NCBI GenBank assembly: GCA_028279405.1 | Contig: JANQNU010000090.1 | Location: 85,007 to 149,006 of the forward strand | Source of the DNA: Phycisphaerae bacterium | GTDB taxonomy: Bacteria > Planctomycetota > Phycisphaerae > UBA1845 > Fen-1342 | Direction: 5' to 3' | Length of the DNA stretch: 64,000 nt | Shown: in pieces, positions 1 through 9,059 of the stretch | Position numbering within the stretch: position 1 is the first letter of the stretch | Layout: the number at the start of each line of letters is the position of its first letter | Notes under the pieces: generated by a model | What the model was told of the DNA's origin: nothing | Seen by the model: the letters and a program-made list of their open reading frames with translations, nothing else | The model's database searches: none | Position numbers and translations under genes: made by a program

Positions 1-282
1 GTTCGGATGGCGGTCGGCGCCCGGCGGTGGGACATTCTCGTGCAGTTCCTCGTGGAGTCGCTGATCATCAGTCTTTTCGGGGGCGCGTTCGGATTGCTGC
101 TGGGGGCGATGTTCGCCGACCTGCTCGGGAAGGTGATCGAGGGATTCTTCAAGACGGAAATCACGGCCGGCATCATCTGGACCGCCTTGCTGACATCCGT
201 GCTGGTCGGGGTGTTTTCCGGCGTCTACCCCGCCTGGAAGGCCAGCCGACAAAACCCGGTGGATGCGCTACGCTACGAGTAG
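1..282 (+). CDS. ABC transporter permease, FtsX/MacB-like (C-terminal part only)
   Basis: The frame is open from the left edge and stops with TAG at 280-282, so only about the last 93 residues are seen. Two hydrophobic helices (roughly residues 15-40 and 57-77 of the visible part) flank a short exposed loop. The segment 'RMAVGARRWDI' before the first helix and the ending 'YPAWKASRQNPVDALRYE' are hallmarks of FtsX-domain permeases of the MacB/LolC type. These form the membrane half of an inner-membrane ABC complex that exports or extracts lipoproteins, peptides or macrolides. The substrate cannot be told from this fragment. The ATPase and the rest of the permease should lie to the left of the window. 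Confidence 0.85.
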   Translation, partial: VRMAVGARRWDILVQFLVESLIISLFGGAFGLLLGAMFADLLGKVIEGFFKTEITAGIIWTALLTSVLVGVFSGVYPAWKASRQNPVDALRYE

Positions 283-386
283 CGGCCGGGTGACGACGCG
301 GCGCCGAGCGGCTAGTATCCCGCGAGCGAATTCGAGGCGGTCCGTGCAGCGTTGCGGCACGCGACCGAGTGATTTGGAGCACAGGT

Positions 387-989
387 TTGGCGATCCGTTT
401 CCGCTGCAAACAGTGTCAGGAACCGATCGAGGTCGACGAGGAGCTGGCTGAAAAGCTGGCCCGCTGCCCGTTCTGCCAGACGGTCGTGACCGTTCCCGGT
501 CGCTCGGAAGTCGAGATCGACGAGGTCGCCACGGCGCGGCCGGTCGAGCCTGCTTCGGGTGGATTGCCTCCGGTGCCGGCGGCGAACGTCCCGTTGCACG
601 TCGGCCCGCGGCCAATGACCTACGCACAGCACGGTGCCGTGGCATACGGAAACTACTCGCTGATCGCGACGGCGCTTTTCATTACGCTCACTGTGGCCAT
701 GGCAGTGATCCTGGCAATCGAGCTCTCGCATATACAGGCGGGCTCGTCCCAGCCGACCCAGCCCCCGTCCTTTGCCGAGGCGACGGAAATGCTGGAGGAT
801 GTCCGCAATCGGAAGCCGTGGATCAGCGCCTTGCCGATGGGTGGCCTTTTCTTCGCGCTAATCGGCCTCGTTTTCGGTATCATCTCATTATCCAAGTGGG
901 TTGGAAGCTGGCGTGGCTGGGTTGCCGTCACGATTTGTGGCGGGTACCTGCTGATGAGTTGTGTCGGGGCGCTTCTCACGCTGGTGTAG
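387..989 (+). CDS. Zinc-ribbon membrane protein, DUF4190-like
   Basis: This 200-residue protein starts with a zinc ribbon, 'CKQC' near residue 7 and 'CPFC' near residue 29. An acidic, Pro/Ala-rich linker of about 60 residues follows, then three hydrophobic segments (about residues 94-118, 148-170 and 178-199). The last two resemble DUF4190. The first segment is predicted to anchor the protein, with the ribbon in the cytoplasm. I chose the TTG at 387 because GGAG at 376-379 sits 7 nt upstream and translation then begins 'MAIRFRCKQC', directly at the ribbon; an in-frame GTG at 369 is the alternative. Proteins with this plan are common in planctomycetes but their role is unknown to me. Confidence 0.75.
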   Translation: MAIRFRCKQCQEPIEVDEELAEKLARCPFCQTVVTVPGRSEVEIDEVATARPVEPASGGLPPVPAANVPLHVGPRPMTYAQHGAVAYGNYSLIATALFITLTVAMAVILAIELSHIQAGSSQPTQPPSFAEATEMLEDVRNRKPWISALPMGGLFFALIGLVFGIISLSKWVGSWRGWVAVTICGGYLLMSCVGALLTLV

Positions 990-1031
990 TTTGAAACCGT
1001 TCCCTCACCGGGCTCGTAGGAAATAGAATCG

Positions 1032-1478
1032 ATGGCGATCAAGAAGGACACTGAGGAGACCGCACCGTCAGAGGGGCCCCGTTTCCAGAAGCTCTTCACG
1101 CTTGACGAAGCGAACCGGGCGCTCGTGCTCGTTCGCCGCGTCGTCGCGGAGATTCGCCAGCACTACGGGGTGCTGCTGGCGACATACCAAAAAATGCAGG
1201 AGTTCGGGCGCGATCTCGAAAACAGCGACGAGTTCGCTGCCTGCCGGGAGAAGCTCGAGGCACTCACCGACCAGCTAAACCGGCTGAACGCCGAGTTGCT
1301 GGAGATCGGCTGCTACCTCAAAGACTGGAAGCTGGGCCTGATCGACTTCCCCGCCGAACATCACGGGCGCGTCGTCTGGCTATGCTGGAAGGACGGCGAG
1401 GACTCGATTGGCCATTGGCACGAACTCGACGTTGGTTTCCAGGGCCGCCGACCCGTCAGCGAATTGACCATCATCTGA
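1032..1478 (+). CDS. DUF2203 family protein
   Basis: A soluble protein of 148 residues. After a short charged lead it begins 'FTLDEANRALVLV', the usual opening of DUF2203 proteins. A helical middle follows (about residues 35-100), then the conserved end 'GLIDFPAEHHGRVVWLCWK' with 'HELDVGFQGRRPV' close to the C-terminus. The motif G-x-I-D-F and the W-x-x-G-E-x-x-I-x-x-W-H pattern are the family signature. No biochemical role is established for the family. The ATG follows an AGGAAA stretch by about 8 nt, and the gene sits 42 bp after the zinc-ribbon gene on the same strand, so the two may be cotranscribed. Confidence 0.85.
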   Translation: MAIKKDTEETAPSEGPRFQKLFTLDEANRALVLVRRVVAEIRQHYGVLLATYQKMQEFGRDLENSDEFAACREKLEALTDQLNRLNAELLEIGCYLKDWKLGLIDFPAEHHGRVVWLCWKDGEDSIGHWHELDVGFQGRRPVSELTII

Positions 1479-1567
1479 CGGCATCCGGCCCCCTCGTTTG
1501 TCCGCCGCCCGGGCCAATATGACGGGCTGCGCGGCGGTGCTATCGCGCCGTGTCCCCCCTACGGTAT

Positions 1568-2851
1568 CTACGGCACGACGATCCGCTCCATGTTGTTCAT
1601 GTACGGCCGCAGCGCCTGCGGGATGGTGACACTGCCGTCCTCGTTCTGGTTGGTCTCCAGAAGCGGAATCAGAATCCGCGGCGAAGCCACAACCGTGTTG
1701 TTGAGCGTGTGACAGAACTGCGGCTTGCCGTTGCCGTCTCGGTAGCGCAAGTTCAATCGTCGCGCCTGGAAATCGTGGAAGCGGCTGGCCGAGTGGGTTT
1801 CGCTATACGCCTCCCGGCTGGGCATCCAGGTCTCGATGTCGTACATCCGCACCTTGCCTTGTCCCATGTCGCCGGTGCAAACCTCGACGACCCGATAGGG
1901 TAGCTCGAGCGCTCGCAGTACTTCCTCCGCGTTCTTGATGATCACCTCATGCCACTTCGCCGACTCCTCGGGTTCGGCCCGACACAGAACGACCTGCTCG
2001 AGCTTGTCGAAGAAGTGAATTCGATAGAGCCCGCGCGTGTCCTTGCCCGCGGCCCCGGCCTCACGTCGAAAACACGTACTCCGCGCGACGTATAGCTTGG
2101 GAAGGTCAGCCTGATCGAGGATCTCGTCCATGTGCAGGCCGGTAACCGGCACCTCGGCCGTGCCGACCAGGCACTGTTCGTCGCGCTCCGCGAGGTAGAC
2201 TTCGTCACGATGCAGCGGAAAAAAGCCGGTACCGTACATCAACCGCTCGAGCACGAGCACCGGAACGGTCAACGGCATGAACCCACCTTGTATCATGTTG
2301 TCCCAGGCGAGACGCAGCACCGCCTCGTGCAACATCGCGCCCGCCCCGCGCAGCACGTAGTTCCGCGAACCGGCAAGCTTGACCCCGCGCTCGATATCGA
2401 ACAGTCCGAGCTGTTCGCCAATCTCAACGTGGTCGCGGAAACGAAAACCGAACTGATCCTTACCACGCGGCGTACCAACCGTCCGCACCTCAACATTCTC
2501 GGCGTCACTGGCACCGACCGGTGCATCGGGATGCGGAATCTGCGGCACGCGCAACATGAGGTCGTGCTGCTCGGAATCAACCGTCTCGCGCTCGCCTTCG
2601 ATCGCCTTCAGCCGGGCTTTGATCGGCGCCATCTCCTGGCTCATCCGCGCCTTGTCGTCCTTATCGGCTTTCGCAATCTGCTCACCGATCTGCTTCTGGC
2701 GATGGCGCAGCTCGTTGAACTCGGTCTCGAGCGTTCGACGACGGGCGTCAACCGCGAGCACTTGGTCAACGACCGCCGGGTCCATGTTTTTCACGCGACA
2801 GGCCTGCCGGACCTCGTCGGGCGCTTCGCGAATCATACGGATATCAATCAT
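1568..2851 (-). CDS. serS: Seryl-tRNA synthetase, divergent type
   Basis: A class II aminoacyl-tRNA synthetase of 427 residues, normal length for SerRS, which charges tRNA-Ser with serine. Residues 1-110 form the tRNA-binding coiled-coil arm (many K, E, Q, A). The core includes 'TAEVPVTGLHMDEIL', motif 2 'FRREAGAAGKDTRG' and the late conserved block 'DFQARRLNLRYRDG'. Some positions differ from textbook SerRS. The motif 2 loop reads 'RIHFFDKLEQ' where 'RVHQFDKVE' is usual. Motif 3 reads 'HTLNNTVVASPRILIPLLE' instead of 'HTLNGSGLAVGR'. The serine-site region has 'SETHSASRFHDFQARR' rather than 'EISSCSNFEDFQARR'. The catalytic arginines remain. The ATG at 2851 gives the standard N-terminus 'MIDIRMIREAPDEVRQ'. 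Converges with the DUF2203 gene. Confidence 0.93.
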   Translation of the reverse strand: MIDIRMIREAPDEVRQACRVKNMDPAVVDQVLAVDARRRTLETEFNELRHRQKQIGEQIAKADKDDKARMSQEMAPIKARLKAIEGERETVDSEQHDLMLRVPQIPHPDAPVGASDAENVEVRTVGTPRGKDQFGFRFRDHVEIGEQLGLFDIERGVKLAGSRNYVLRGAGAMLHEAVLRLAWDNMIQGGFMPLTVPVLVLERLMYGTGFFPLHRDEVYLAERDEQCLVGTAEVPVTGLHMDEILDQADLPKLYVARSTCFRREAGAAGKDTRGLYRIHFFDKLEQVVLCRAEPEESAKWHEVIIKNAEEVLRALELPYRVVEVCTGDMGQGKVRMYDIETWMPSREAYSETHSASRFHDFQARRLNLRYRDGNGKPQFCHTLNNTVVASPRILIPLLETNQNEDGSVTIPQALRPYMNNMERIVVP

Positions 2852-3155
2852 GACGGAATCGGCTCTCTCGCATAGGAACTTACGAATCGACGCGCACCAG
2901 TCCGCATCGTACCCGACCCGAGACTTCTGTCGACGGGCGTCAGCGGGCGAGACGCCGGCCTCATAGAGGGAGCTTGCTCCCGGGGCGGGACGCCCGCCTC
3001 ACCCTGCGCTGGACTCCGACTCCGAAGGATCGTCGGAGACGAGGATCACGTCCCCTTTTCGTCCGCCGATCGAGACGCAATACTCAGGACGTCGCGCACG
3101 GCCCGCGCGCCGCGCAGGCAGACGTACGACCAAACGGCTTTTTTGGGAGTCCGAC
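2852..3155. other. Intergenic stretch with palindromes
   Basis: About 300 bp between the divergent serS and GH172-like genes. It holds one copy of the AGGGAGCTTGCTCCC repeat at 2968-2982, preceded by a GC-rich segment that echoes the 'ggcgtagacgcctgcctcat' part of the composite repeat at 36845, and flanked by GGGCG/CGCCC complementary segments. A further complementary pair, 'ctccgac'/'gtcggag', lies near 3015-3040. I see no convincing gene; the promoters of both neighbours should lie here but no clear boxes are visible. Confidence 0.5.
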
Positions 3156-4274
3156 ATGTTCGCACCGTCCGCGCTCGCCGCCCTGCCACACCTTCGCGAC
3201 TACGTCAGCCGGCGTGTCAGCAGCTACGACCCCACCGGCGGAAACCGCGACTGGATCGACATCGAGCCATCGGAAACGCGGACGATCGCGACCATGGACG
3301 GTCCCGGGTGCATCCGTCACATCTGGATGACCATGCTCTTTCAGGACGAGCGGCTCCTGCGCGGCGTGCTCCTCCGGTTCTACTGGGACGACTGCCCGGA
3401 ACCGAGCATCGAATGCCCGATCGGCGACTTCTTCGGGCTGGGCCACGCAAAACGCAAGAACTTCGTCACCGCCGTCAATCAGATGAGCCCGCAGGAAGGC
3501 CGCGGCTTCAACTCCTGGTGGCCGATGCCCTTTCGCGAACGGGCGCGCGTCGAAGTCTTAAACCCCTCGGACGAAACATTCCCGCTGTACTTTTACTTCG
3601 ACTACGAGTCATACGATTCACCGGCCAGACTCGACGGACAATCGTACCTCCACGTCCAATGGCGCCGGGAAAACCCGACCGCCGGCTGGGGCGCCGAGTA
3701 CGACCACCTCAAAGGCGTCGACGAGGAACAATGGCGCCAAAAGATGTTCTTCGGCGACGATCCGCGCAGTCTCAATACCGACGGAAAGGAAAACTACGTC
3801 ATCCTCGAATCGAATGGCGACGGCATCTACTGTGGCGCCCACCTCGATATCGACATCTTTCGCCGACAGAAGAACGACTGGTTCGGCGAGGGGGACGACA
3901 TGATCTTCGTCGACGGAGAAGCCTGGCCGCCGAACCTGCACGGAACCGGTACCGAAGACTGGTGCAACACGGCCTTCGGACCGTCCGAAGAGTACCACGC
4001 GCCCTACCACGGTGTGCTGCTTTACAACGGTAACGAAACCTGGAAATGGAAAGGAAAGCAGTCGATCTACCGTTACCACATCGAGGACCCGATCCGGTTT
4101 CGAAAGTCGATCCGCGTCACGATCGAGCACGGCCACGCCAACAAACTCGAGAACGACTACTCCAGCACCGCCTACTATTACCTCTCCCAACCGCAACGGG
4201 GCGGGCCCGCCTTGCCCCCAATGGCTGACCGCTTCCCGCGACCGGACGAGCCGCCCTACCCAACCGGCGATTGA
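3156..4274 (+). CDS. DUF2961 / glycoside hydrolase family 172 protein
   Basis: A protein of 372 residues. The opening 'SRRVSSYDPTGGNRDW' followed by 'GPGCIRHIWMT' is the signature of DUF2961, now GH172, a double-jelly-roll family whose studied members act on fructofuranosyl or arabinofuranosyl linkages. Further family blocks are 'WDDCPEPSIECPIGDFFG', 'FNSWWPMPF' and 'GTGTEDWCNTAFG' with 'YHAPYHG' in the C-terminal half. The ATG at 3156 is preceded by GGGAG at 3145-3149. No signal peptide is evident, so a cytoplasmic place is likely unless the true start lies upstream. Carbohydrate processing is inferred from the family; the substrate is unknown. It converges with the winged-helix regulator at 4306, 31 bp away. 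Confidence 0.85.
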   Translation: MFAPSALAALPHLRDYVSRRVSSYDPTGGNRDWIDIEPSETRTIATMDGPGCIRHIWMTMLFQDERLLRGVLLRFYWDDCPEPSIECPIGDFFGLGHAKRKNFVTAVNQMSPQEGRGFNSWWPMPFRERARVEVLNPSDETFPLYFYFDYESYDSPARLDGQSYLHVQWRRENPTAGWGAEYDHLKGVDEEQWRQKMFFGDDPRSLNTDGKENYVILESNGDGIYCGAHLDIDIFRRQKNDWFGEGDDMIFVDGEAWPPNLHGTGTEDWCNTAFGPSEEYHAPYHGVLLYNGNETWKWKGKQSIYRYHIEDPIRFRKSIRVTIEHGHANKLENDYSSTAYYYLSQPQRGGPALPPMADRFPRPDEPPYPTGD

Positions 4275-4305
4275 ACACCCATGCGGTCCGGCAACGCCGA
4301 AACGA

Positions 4306-4977
4306 CTAGCGCGCCGGCTTACGCCGCGTCCGACCCTTGGAACCCGAGGCCGAGCCCGACTTCTTGGGTCGCACGGGGATCAGAAACGTGGTCAAGGCGA
4401 ACAATTCCCGCTCCTCGTCATCATCTTCGTTGGCTTCGAGCACACCCAGCAACTCATCCAGCAACGCCTGCACGCGCTGCAGCTCGCTTCGCGAGAGCCA
4501 GCCCTTGATCCGCCCGTGCCGCACATTGCGACCGGGACCGACCGAACGAAGATCCCCGCGGCGCACAGCCGCCCGAAAATCACGCTCCGTCAGACCGAGC
4601 AGCTTTTCGTAAACCCGCTGCACCGCCGTATTGTGGGTCGTGTCCTGCGGCGAGAAAGGTGTTCGCAACCGCCGCGCAGGAGCGTCATAGACCGCCTCGT
4701 ACCGCTGCCCGGTCGGACGCTGGCCCTTGTCGACCAGCAAGTCCACTTTCACCAGCTTGCGGATGTGGTAGTAAAGCGAGTCGGGCGCGCGTCCGAGAAA
4801 CGCGGCCACGGTCGCGATCGAACAAGGACCCAGGACGCGAAATGCATCCAGAACTTCCAGACGAACCGCCGAAGCGATCGCAGCGAGCTGTTCCGGACGC
4901 TTGATCGTGTAGAGGCTGGTGTCGGCAGGCAAGATGCGGCTCCGATACGATGCACGATTCCGATCCAATGACGCCAT
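4306..4977 (-). CDS. Winged-helix transcriptional regulator (ArsR-type HTH)
   Basis: A protein of 223 residues. Residues about 20-85 form a winged helix-turn-helix of the ArsR/HTH_20 type: 'AIASAVRLEVLDAFRVLGP', then 'SIATVAAFLGRAPDSLYYHIRKLVKVDLL' as the recognition helix and start of the wing. The C-terminal half is helical with an acidic run ('EANEDDDEERE') and ends in a very basic tail 'RPKKSGSASGSKGRTRRKPAR' that may add nonspecific DNA contact. No effector-binding cysteines stand out. The ATG at 4977 is the first methionine before the domain; a TTG at 5043 would add 22 Arg-rich residues of low plausibility. It diverges from uvrA across 423 bp; the target genes are unknown. Confidence 0.75.
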   Translation of the reverse strand: MASLDRNRASYRSRILPADTSLYTIKRPEQLAAIASAVRLEVLDAFRVLGPCSIATVAAFLGRAPDSLYYHIRKLVKVDLLVDKGQRPTGQRYEAVYDAPARRLRTPFSPQDTTHNTAVQRVYEKLLGLTERDFRAAVRRGDLRSVGPGRNVRHGRIKGWLSRSELQRVQALLDELLGVLEANEDDDEERELFALTTFLIPVRPKKSGSASGSKGRTRRKPAR

Positions 4978-5400
4978 TTGAGCCGACCGGCCGCGATCGA
5001 GCAATCGGCGTCGGCGAAGTCTGCGTAACGTGCGGTTCCGCAAGCGGCACGCGCGGTACTTCCAAGGGTGGGGCGGGCGTCTCGCCCGCCATGGACTGCT
5101 TGCTCCTCGCTCGGGGCTCGTTGTATCTGACGTTTGATTCGCGCCGGTGCAGGCGGCGTAGACGCTTGCCTCCTGAAGGGAGCTTGCTCCCCCCGGAGCG
5201 CAAGCGACGGGTCCCGGAACCGTTCGACTCGCGGTCGTTGGAGGATCTGCTACAATACGGGGTTCGATCGTCGAGGCGCCGCCGTGCTTGCGGTCTGCGC
5301 CAACGTCAGGGTCGAGGTGTCATGCGGGTCGGCATCCGGGCGGCCCGATACCAAACGAGTGGCCGCAGCGCTGGCGCGGTGTGGTACGGCTGGAGTATCC
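4978..5400. other. Intergenic stretch upstream of uvrA with composite repeats
   Basis: About 420 bp between the divergent regulator and uvrA. It carries a hairpin 'ggcgggcg-tct-cgcccgcc' near 5070-5090, a truncated R1 repeat at 5106-5122, an R3 repeat at 5177-5191 and an R1 copy at 5193-5211. Their order and the linking words ('ctcggggctcgttgt', 'gattcgcgccgg') match the larger repeat block at 36845-37151. A TACAAT at 5251-5256 could be the -10 box of a uvrA promoter, but no good -35 box accompanies it. Confidence 0.5.
5106..5211. repeat. Composite intergenic repeat (R1-R3-R1)
   Basis: In order: 'cctcgctcggggctcgtt' (truncated R1, 5106-5122), the linker 'gattcgcgccgg', 'gcaggcggcgtagacgc' (about 5151-5167), AGGGAGCTTGCTCCC (R3, 5177-5191) and 'ccggagcgcaagcgacggg' (R1 in the other orientation, 5193-5211). 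The same words in the same order occur at 36950-37032 and 37085-37151, showing that these are modules of one mobile or duplicating repeat rather than chance palindromes. Confidence 0.7.
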
Positions 5401-8310
5401 GTGGAAGCGAAGTGCATCCGAGTCGTCGGCGCCCGACAGCATAATCTGCAGAACATCACAGTGGACGTGCCGCGCGAGCAACTGGTCGTCGTCACCGGCC
5501 TCAGCGGATCGGGCAAGAGTTCACTCGCATTCGATACCATTTATGCGGAAGGGCAGCGGAAATACGTCGAATCCTTGAGCGTTCATGCGCGGCACTTCCT
5601 CGAGCAGGTCGGCAAGCCGGACGTGGATCGCATCGAGGGCCTTCCGCCGACACTGGCAATTGAGCAGCGCGCATCGGCCGCAAACCCGCGTTCGACCGTG
5701 GCGACGACGACCGAGGTATACGATTTCCTGCGGCTGATGTTTTCGCGCGTCGGGACGCCCCACTGCCCCGGTTGCGGCACGCCGCTGGTTCGCCGTACTG
5801 CGGACCAGGTCGTCGACGAGGTGATGCGCGGACCGGATCGCCAGCGGGTGATGATCCTGGCGCCGCTCGCGCGAGGGCGCGTCGGCGACCCGCGCCCGAT
5901 CGTCCGCAGAATGCAGCGCGACGGTTTCGTCCGCGCGCGGGTCAATTCCGTACTGCGCGATGTGGTGGACCTCGCGGAGTTACCGAAGGACCAGCCGCTC
6001 GACATCGACGTCGTCATCGATCGCTTGACACTGCGTGCCGACATTCGCCCGCGGCTCTCCGATGCGGTCGAGCTTTCGTTCACGCTCGCCGAGGGAACGG
6101 TGGTCGTGGCGGTCGAGCAACCGAGTGACGCTGCGGGCGGGGCTGACGGCGGATGGCGCGACCACGTGTACAGCAACCAGCACGCCTGCACTCAATGCGG
6201 CGTCATGGTCAGCGACCTTTCGCCGCGCGCATTCAGCTTCAATTCGCCATATGGTGCGTGCGAGGCGTGCGACGGTCTCGGCACGACATTGCGTTTCGAC
6301 GAATCGTTGATCGTCCCGGATGATAGCCTCTCGCTCGTGGGCGGCGCGATCGCTCCCTGGACGACCGGCAAGCAGAAGGTCGGCGCCGCGTACCTCAAAC
6401 TCATCAAGACGCTGCTTGGCGCAGTTGGCGTCTCCCCCAGCACCCCCTTCGGCCGCTTGTCGGCGGATGTCCGCCGAATCGTCATGCACGGCACGAACCC
6501 GAACGATGTCGAGGAGATGGGCGTCGAGTTCGAAGGCGTGCTTCCCAATCTGGATCGTCGGCTCAGGGCAGCCGGAAACGGTTCCAGCCGAACGCGGTTC
6601 GCGGCCTACCAGACGGAAGACGTATGTACGTCATGCAATGGCGCGCGGCTGCGTCCGGAGCCGTTGGGCGTCCGCATCGACGACCGCAGCATTCACGATA
6701 TCACGCGACTTTCGATCGGCGTGGCACGACAAGTGTTCGACGAGATGCAGTTCGACGGCGAGCGCGGCCAGATCGCCGATCCGATCCTGCGCGAGATTCG
6801 TCAACGCCTGCGTTTCATGGATGATGTCGGCCTCGGGTATCTCACGCTGGAACGGGTCAGCGCCACGCTCTCGGGGGGCGAGGCGCAACGCATCCGGCTC
6901 GCGACCCAGCTCGGCAGCGGGCTGGTCGGGGTGTGCTACGTCCTCGACGAGCCAACGATCGGGCTGCACCAGCGTGATAATGAGCGGCTGTTGCTGGCCA
7001 TTCGTCGACTCGTGGACGCCGGCAATACGGCGGTGGTGGTCGAGCACGATGAGGACGTGATCCGCGCCGCCGACCACCTGATCGACATCGGCCCCGGCGC
7101 TGGCCTCCACGGCGGGCGCGTGATCGCGGTCGGCGCGCCGGACGACGTCTTCCGCAACCCGGACTCCATCACCGGGCGTTTCATTCGCGGCGAGTACTCG
7201 ATCCCGCTGCCGGAAAGCCGCCGAACGCCGCGCAAGAGCGAGATGCTGCAAGTGCTGGGCGCGGCAGAGAACAACCTTCAGGGGCTGGATGTGAAGCTTC
7301 CGCTCGGCGTTTTCTGCGCCGTCACCGGAGTATCCGGCAGCGGCAAGAGCACGCTCATCTCTCAGATTCTGCTCCCGGCGTTGCGTCGCCGACTGAACCG
7401 CTCGACCGAGCGCATCGGAGCGCACGAGCGACTGGTCGGCGTCAACCGCATCGATAAGGTGATCGAGATCGATCAGACGCCCATCGGCCGCTCGCCACGC
7501 AGCAATCCTGCGACCTACACCGGTGTGTTCGACGAAATCCGCGAGCTGTACGCCAAGACCCGGGAGGCGAAGATCCGCGGGTACAACGCCTCGCGTTTCA
7601 GCTTCAACGTCAAGGGCGGCCGGTGCGAAGCGTGCCAGGGTCAGGGTACCAAGCGGATCGAGATGCATTTTCTGCCGGACCTCTACGTGGTCTGCCAGGA
7701 ATGCAAGGGAACCCGTTACAGCCGGGAGACGCTCGAAGTACGCTATCGCGGGAAGTCGATCGCGGACGTCCTCGACATGCGCGTCGAGGAAGCCATCCCC
7801 TTCTTCGAGAGCTTCCCGAAAATCAAGCACGGGCTTCAGGCGCTCTCCGACGTCGGGCTGGGTTACATTCGCATCGGGCAACCCTCGAACACCCTTTCGG
7901 GTGGTGAAGCGCAGCGCGTCAAGCTCGCCGGCGAGTTGGCTCGCGGGGCGCTCCATCCGCTACCGACCAACGGACCGCCGATCGCGAGTGCGACGGAGCG
8001 CGCCAAGTACGACTCGCACACGCTCTACGTCTTGGATGAGCCGACCACCGGGCTGCACTTCGCCGACATCCAGACGCTGCTGGCCGTGCTCAATCGGCTG
8101 GTGGACATGGGCAACACCGTGCTGGTCGTCGAGCACAACCTGGACGTGATCAAGACGGTCGACTGGATTATCGATTTAGGCCCGGAAGGTGGTGAAGACG
8201 GGGGTCGAATTGTCGCCGAAGGAACGCCGGAGGAGGTGGCCGCGTGCCAAGCGAGCCAGACGGGCCGCTTCCTGGCACCTCGACTGAAGTCGGTCGAGTC
8301 GGTCGCCTAG
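5401..8310 (+). CDS. uvrA: Excinuclease ABC subunit A (UvrA)
   Basis: The DNA-damage-sensing ATPase of nucleotide excision repair, acting with UvrB and then UvrC. At 969 residues it is slightly longer than the usual 940-950. It has the duplicated ABC plan: Walker A 'GLSGSGKSS' (33-41) and 'GVSGSGKST' in the second half, ABC signatures 'LSGGEAQRI' and 'LSGGEAQRV', and '[10 protein letters not shown]'/'[10 protein letters not shown]' Walker B segments. Cys pairs include 'CPGC', 'CTQC...CEAC' and 'CEACQGQG...CQEC'. About 20 extra residues ('[20 protein letters not shown]') sit between the second signature and its Walker B. The start is the GTG at 5401, with GGAG 5 nt upstream (5392-5395); it gives '[16 protein letters not shown]', the family N-terminus. 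Upstream in-frame starts would translate repeat DNA. No SOS box was recognised. Confidence 0.96.
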   Translation: MEAKCIRVVGARQHNLQNITVDVPREQLVVVTGLSGSGKSSLAFDTIYAEGQRKYVESLSVHARHFLEQVGKPDVDRIEGLPPTLAIEQRASAANPRSTVATTTEVYDFLRLMFSRVGTPHCPGCGTPLVRRTADQVVDEVMRGPDRQRVMILAPLARGRVGDPRPIVRRMQRDGFVRARVNSVLRDVVDLAELPKDQPLDIDVVIDRLTLRADIRPRLSDAVELSFTLAEGTVVVAVEQPSDAAGGADGGWRDHVYSNQHACTQCGVMVSDLSPRAFSFNSPYGACEACDGLGTTLRFDESLIVPDDSLSLVGGAIAPWTTGKQKVGAAYLKLIKTLLGAVGVSPSTPFGRLSADVRRIVMHGTNPNDVEEMGVEFEGVLPNLDRRLRAAGNGSSRTRFAAYQTEDVCTSCNGARLRPEPLGVRIDDRSIHDITRLSIGVARQVFDEMQFDGERGQIADPILREIRQRLRFMDDVGLGYLTLERVSATLSGGEAQRIRLATQLGSGLVGVCYVLDEPTIGLHQRDNERLLLAIRRLVDAGNTAVVVEHDEDVIRAADHLIDIGPGAGLHGGRVIAVGAPDDVFRNPDSITGRFIRGEYSIPLPESRRTPRKSEMLQVLGAAENNLQGLDVKLPLGVFCAVTGVSGSGKSTLISQILLPALRRRLNRSTERIGAHERLVGVNRIDKVIEIDQTPIGRSPRSNPATYTGVFDEIRELYAKTREAKIRGYNASRFSFNVKGGRCEACQGQGTKRIEMHFLPDLYVVCQECKGTRYSRETLEVRYRGKSIADVLDMRVEEAIPFFESFPKIKHGLQALSDVGLGYIRIGQPSNTLSGGEAQRVKLAGELARGALHPLPTNGPPIASATERAKYDSHTLYVLDEPTTGLHFADIQTLLAVLNRLVDMGNTVLVVEHNLDVIKTVDWIIDLGPEGGEDGGRIVAEGTPEEVAACQASQTGRFLAPRLKSVESVA

Positions 8311-8478
8311 TCGGATCATAAGTCGTTGATATAAATGATGTTATGAGAGATTCCGATTCCTGGAGAGCGTGCCGTCGGAAAAAATTCGCAAAAAAGCAGC
8401 GCATCGGACGCGCCGATGGCGCTTTATAGTATGACGGACGAGGTACACGTAGACTCGAGATCAATAAGGGATAGCGCC

Positions 8479-8910
8479 ATGAGACGCCTCTTTGCAACCT
8501 TCACGATGATGTTGGCCCTGGCCGCGGCGGCCCACGCTGGCGGCGAGTTCACGCTCGACTGGATGACAATCGACGGCGGCGGCGGCACGAGCGTCGGCGG
8601 CAACTTCGAGCTGTCGGGGACCATCGGGCAGCCGGACGCCGGCGGACCGATGACCGGCGGGAACTTCACGCTGGTCGGCGGCTTCTGGCCCGGAATCCAG
8701 ACGGCAGGACCGGGACTGCTCGGCGACATGAACTGTGACGGGAACGTCTCCGTCGGCGACATCAATCCGTTCGTGTTGGCGCTGACTGACCCGACCGGAT
8801 ACGCCGCCATGTTCCCGGATTGCAATATCCTCAACGGCGACTGCACCGAAGACGGCAACGTCTCCGTCGGCGACATCAACTGCTTCGTCGCGCTCGTCAC
8901 CGGCGGCTAG
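8479..8910 (+). CDS. Secreted protein with C-terminal dockerin-like repeat pair
   Basis: A 143-residue exported protein. Residues 1-21 are a signal peptide ('MRRLFATFTMMLALAAAAHA'). Next comes a glycine-rich module 'LDWMTIDGGGGTSVGGNF' with 'SGTIGQPDAGGPMTGGNFTLVGGFWPG', a short beta-rich domain often found in planctomycete secreted proteins. It ends in two EF-hand-like Ca-binding loops, 'GDMNCDGNVSVGDIN' and 'GDCTEDGNVSVGDIN', each followed by a helix. The last residues 'CFVALVTGG' match the ends of the proteins at 60538, 62161 and 63890. The ATG at 8479 has AAGGG 8 nt upstream (8466-8470). A weak -10-like TATAGT lies at 8425-8430. Role in the envelope or matrix is inferred only. Confidence 0.85.
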   Translation: MRRLFATFTMMLALAAAAHAGGEFTLDWMTIDGGGGTSVGGNFELSGTIGQPDAGGPMTGGNFTLVGGFWPGIQTAGPGLLGDMNCDGNVSVGDINPFVLALTDPTGYAAMFPDCNILNGDCTEDGNVSVGDINCFVALVTGG

Positions 8911-8931
8911 CCTCAAAAACGAATGCGTCAC

Positions 8932-8959
8932 GGGTGCGTTCGACCTCTCGAACGCACCC
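8932..8959. terminator. Perfect hairpin after the dockerin gene
   Basis: A 12-bp perfect stem (GGGTGCGTTCGA / TCGAACGCACCC) with a CCTC loop, 21 bp after the stop codon at 8910. No T-tract follows on the plus strand, so it may act as a weak terminator or an mRNA-stabilising hairpin rather than a classic intrinsic terminator. Read on the minus strand a T-tract exists but is about 13 nt away. Confidence 0.45.
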
Positions 8960-9059
8960 CAAGCGCTGCCCGCACGCCTGGGGCCAGCGTGCGCACCGAA
9001 CTCCTCTCGCAACACTACCCTCCAATCGGCACTGTTCGCCTTTTTATGGCGGACGCGCC

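Noticed and set aside
2132..2875. Plus-strand frame of 247 codons opposite serS
   Set aside because: Complement of the conserved synthetase; no start site or domain.
5212..5400. SOS (LexA) box before uvrA
   Set aside because: No match to the known Gram-negative or Gram-positive LexA patterns that I could defend; the form used in planctomycetes is not known to me.
6631..7956. Minus-strand frame of about 440 codons inside uvrA
   Set aside because: uvrA is certain; this is its complement.
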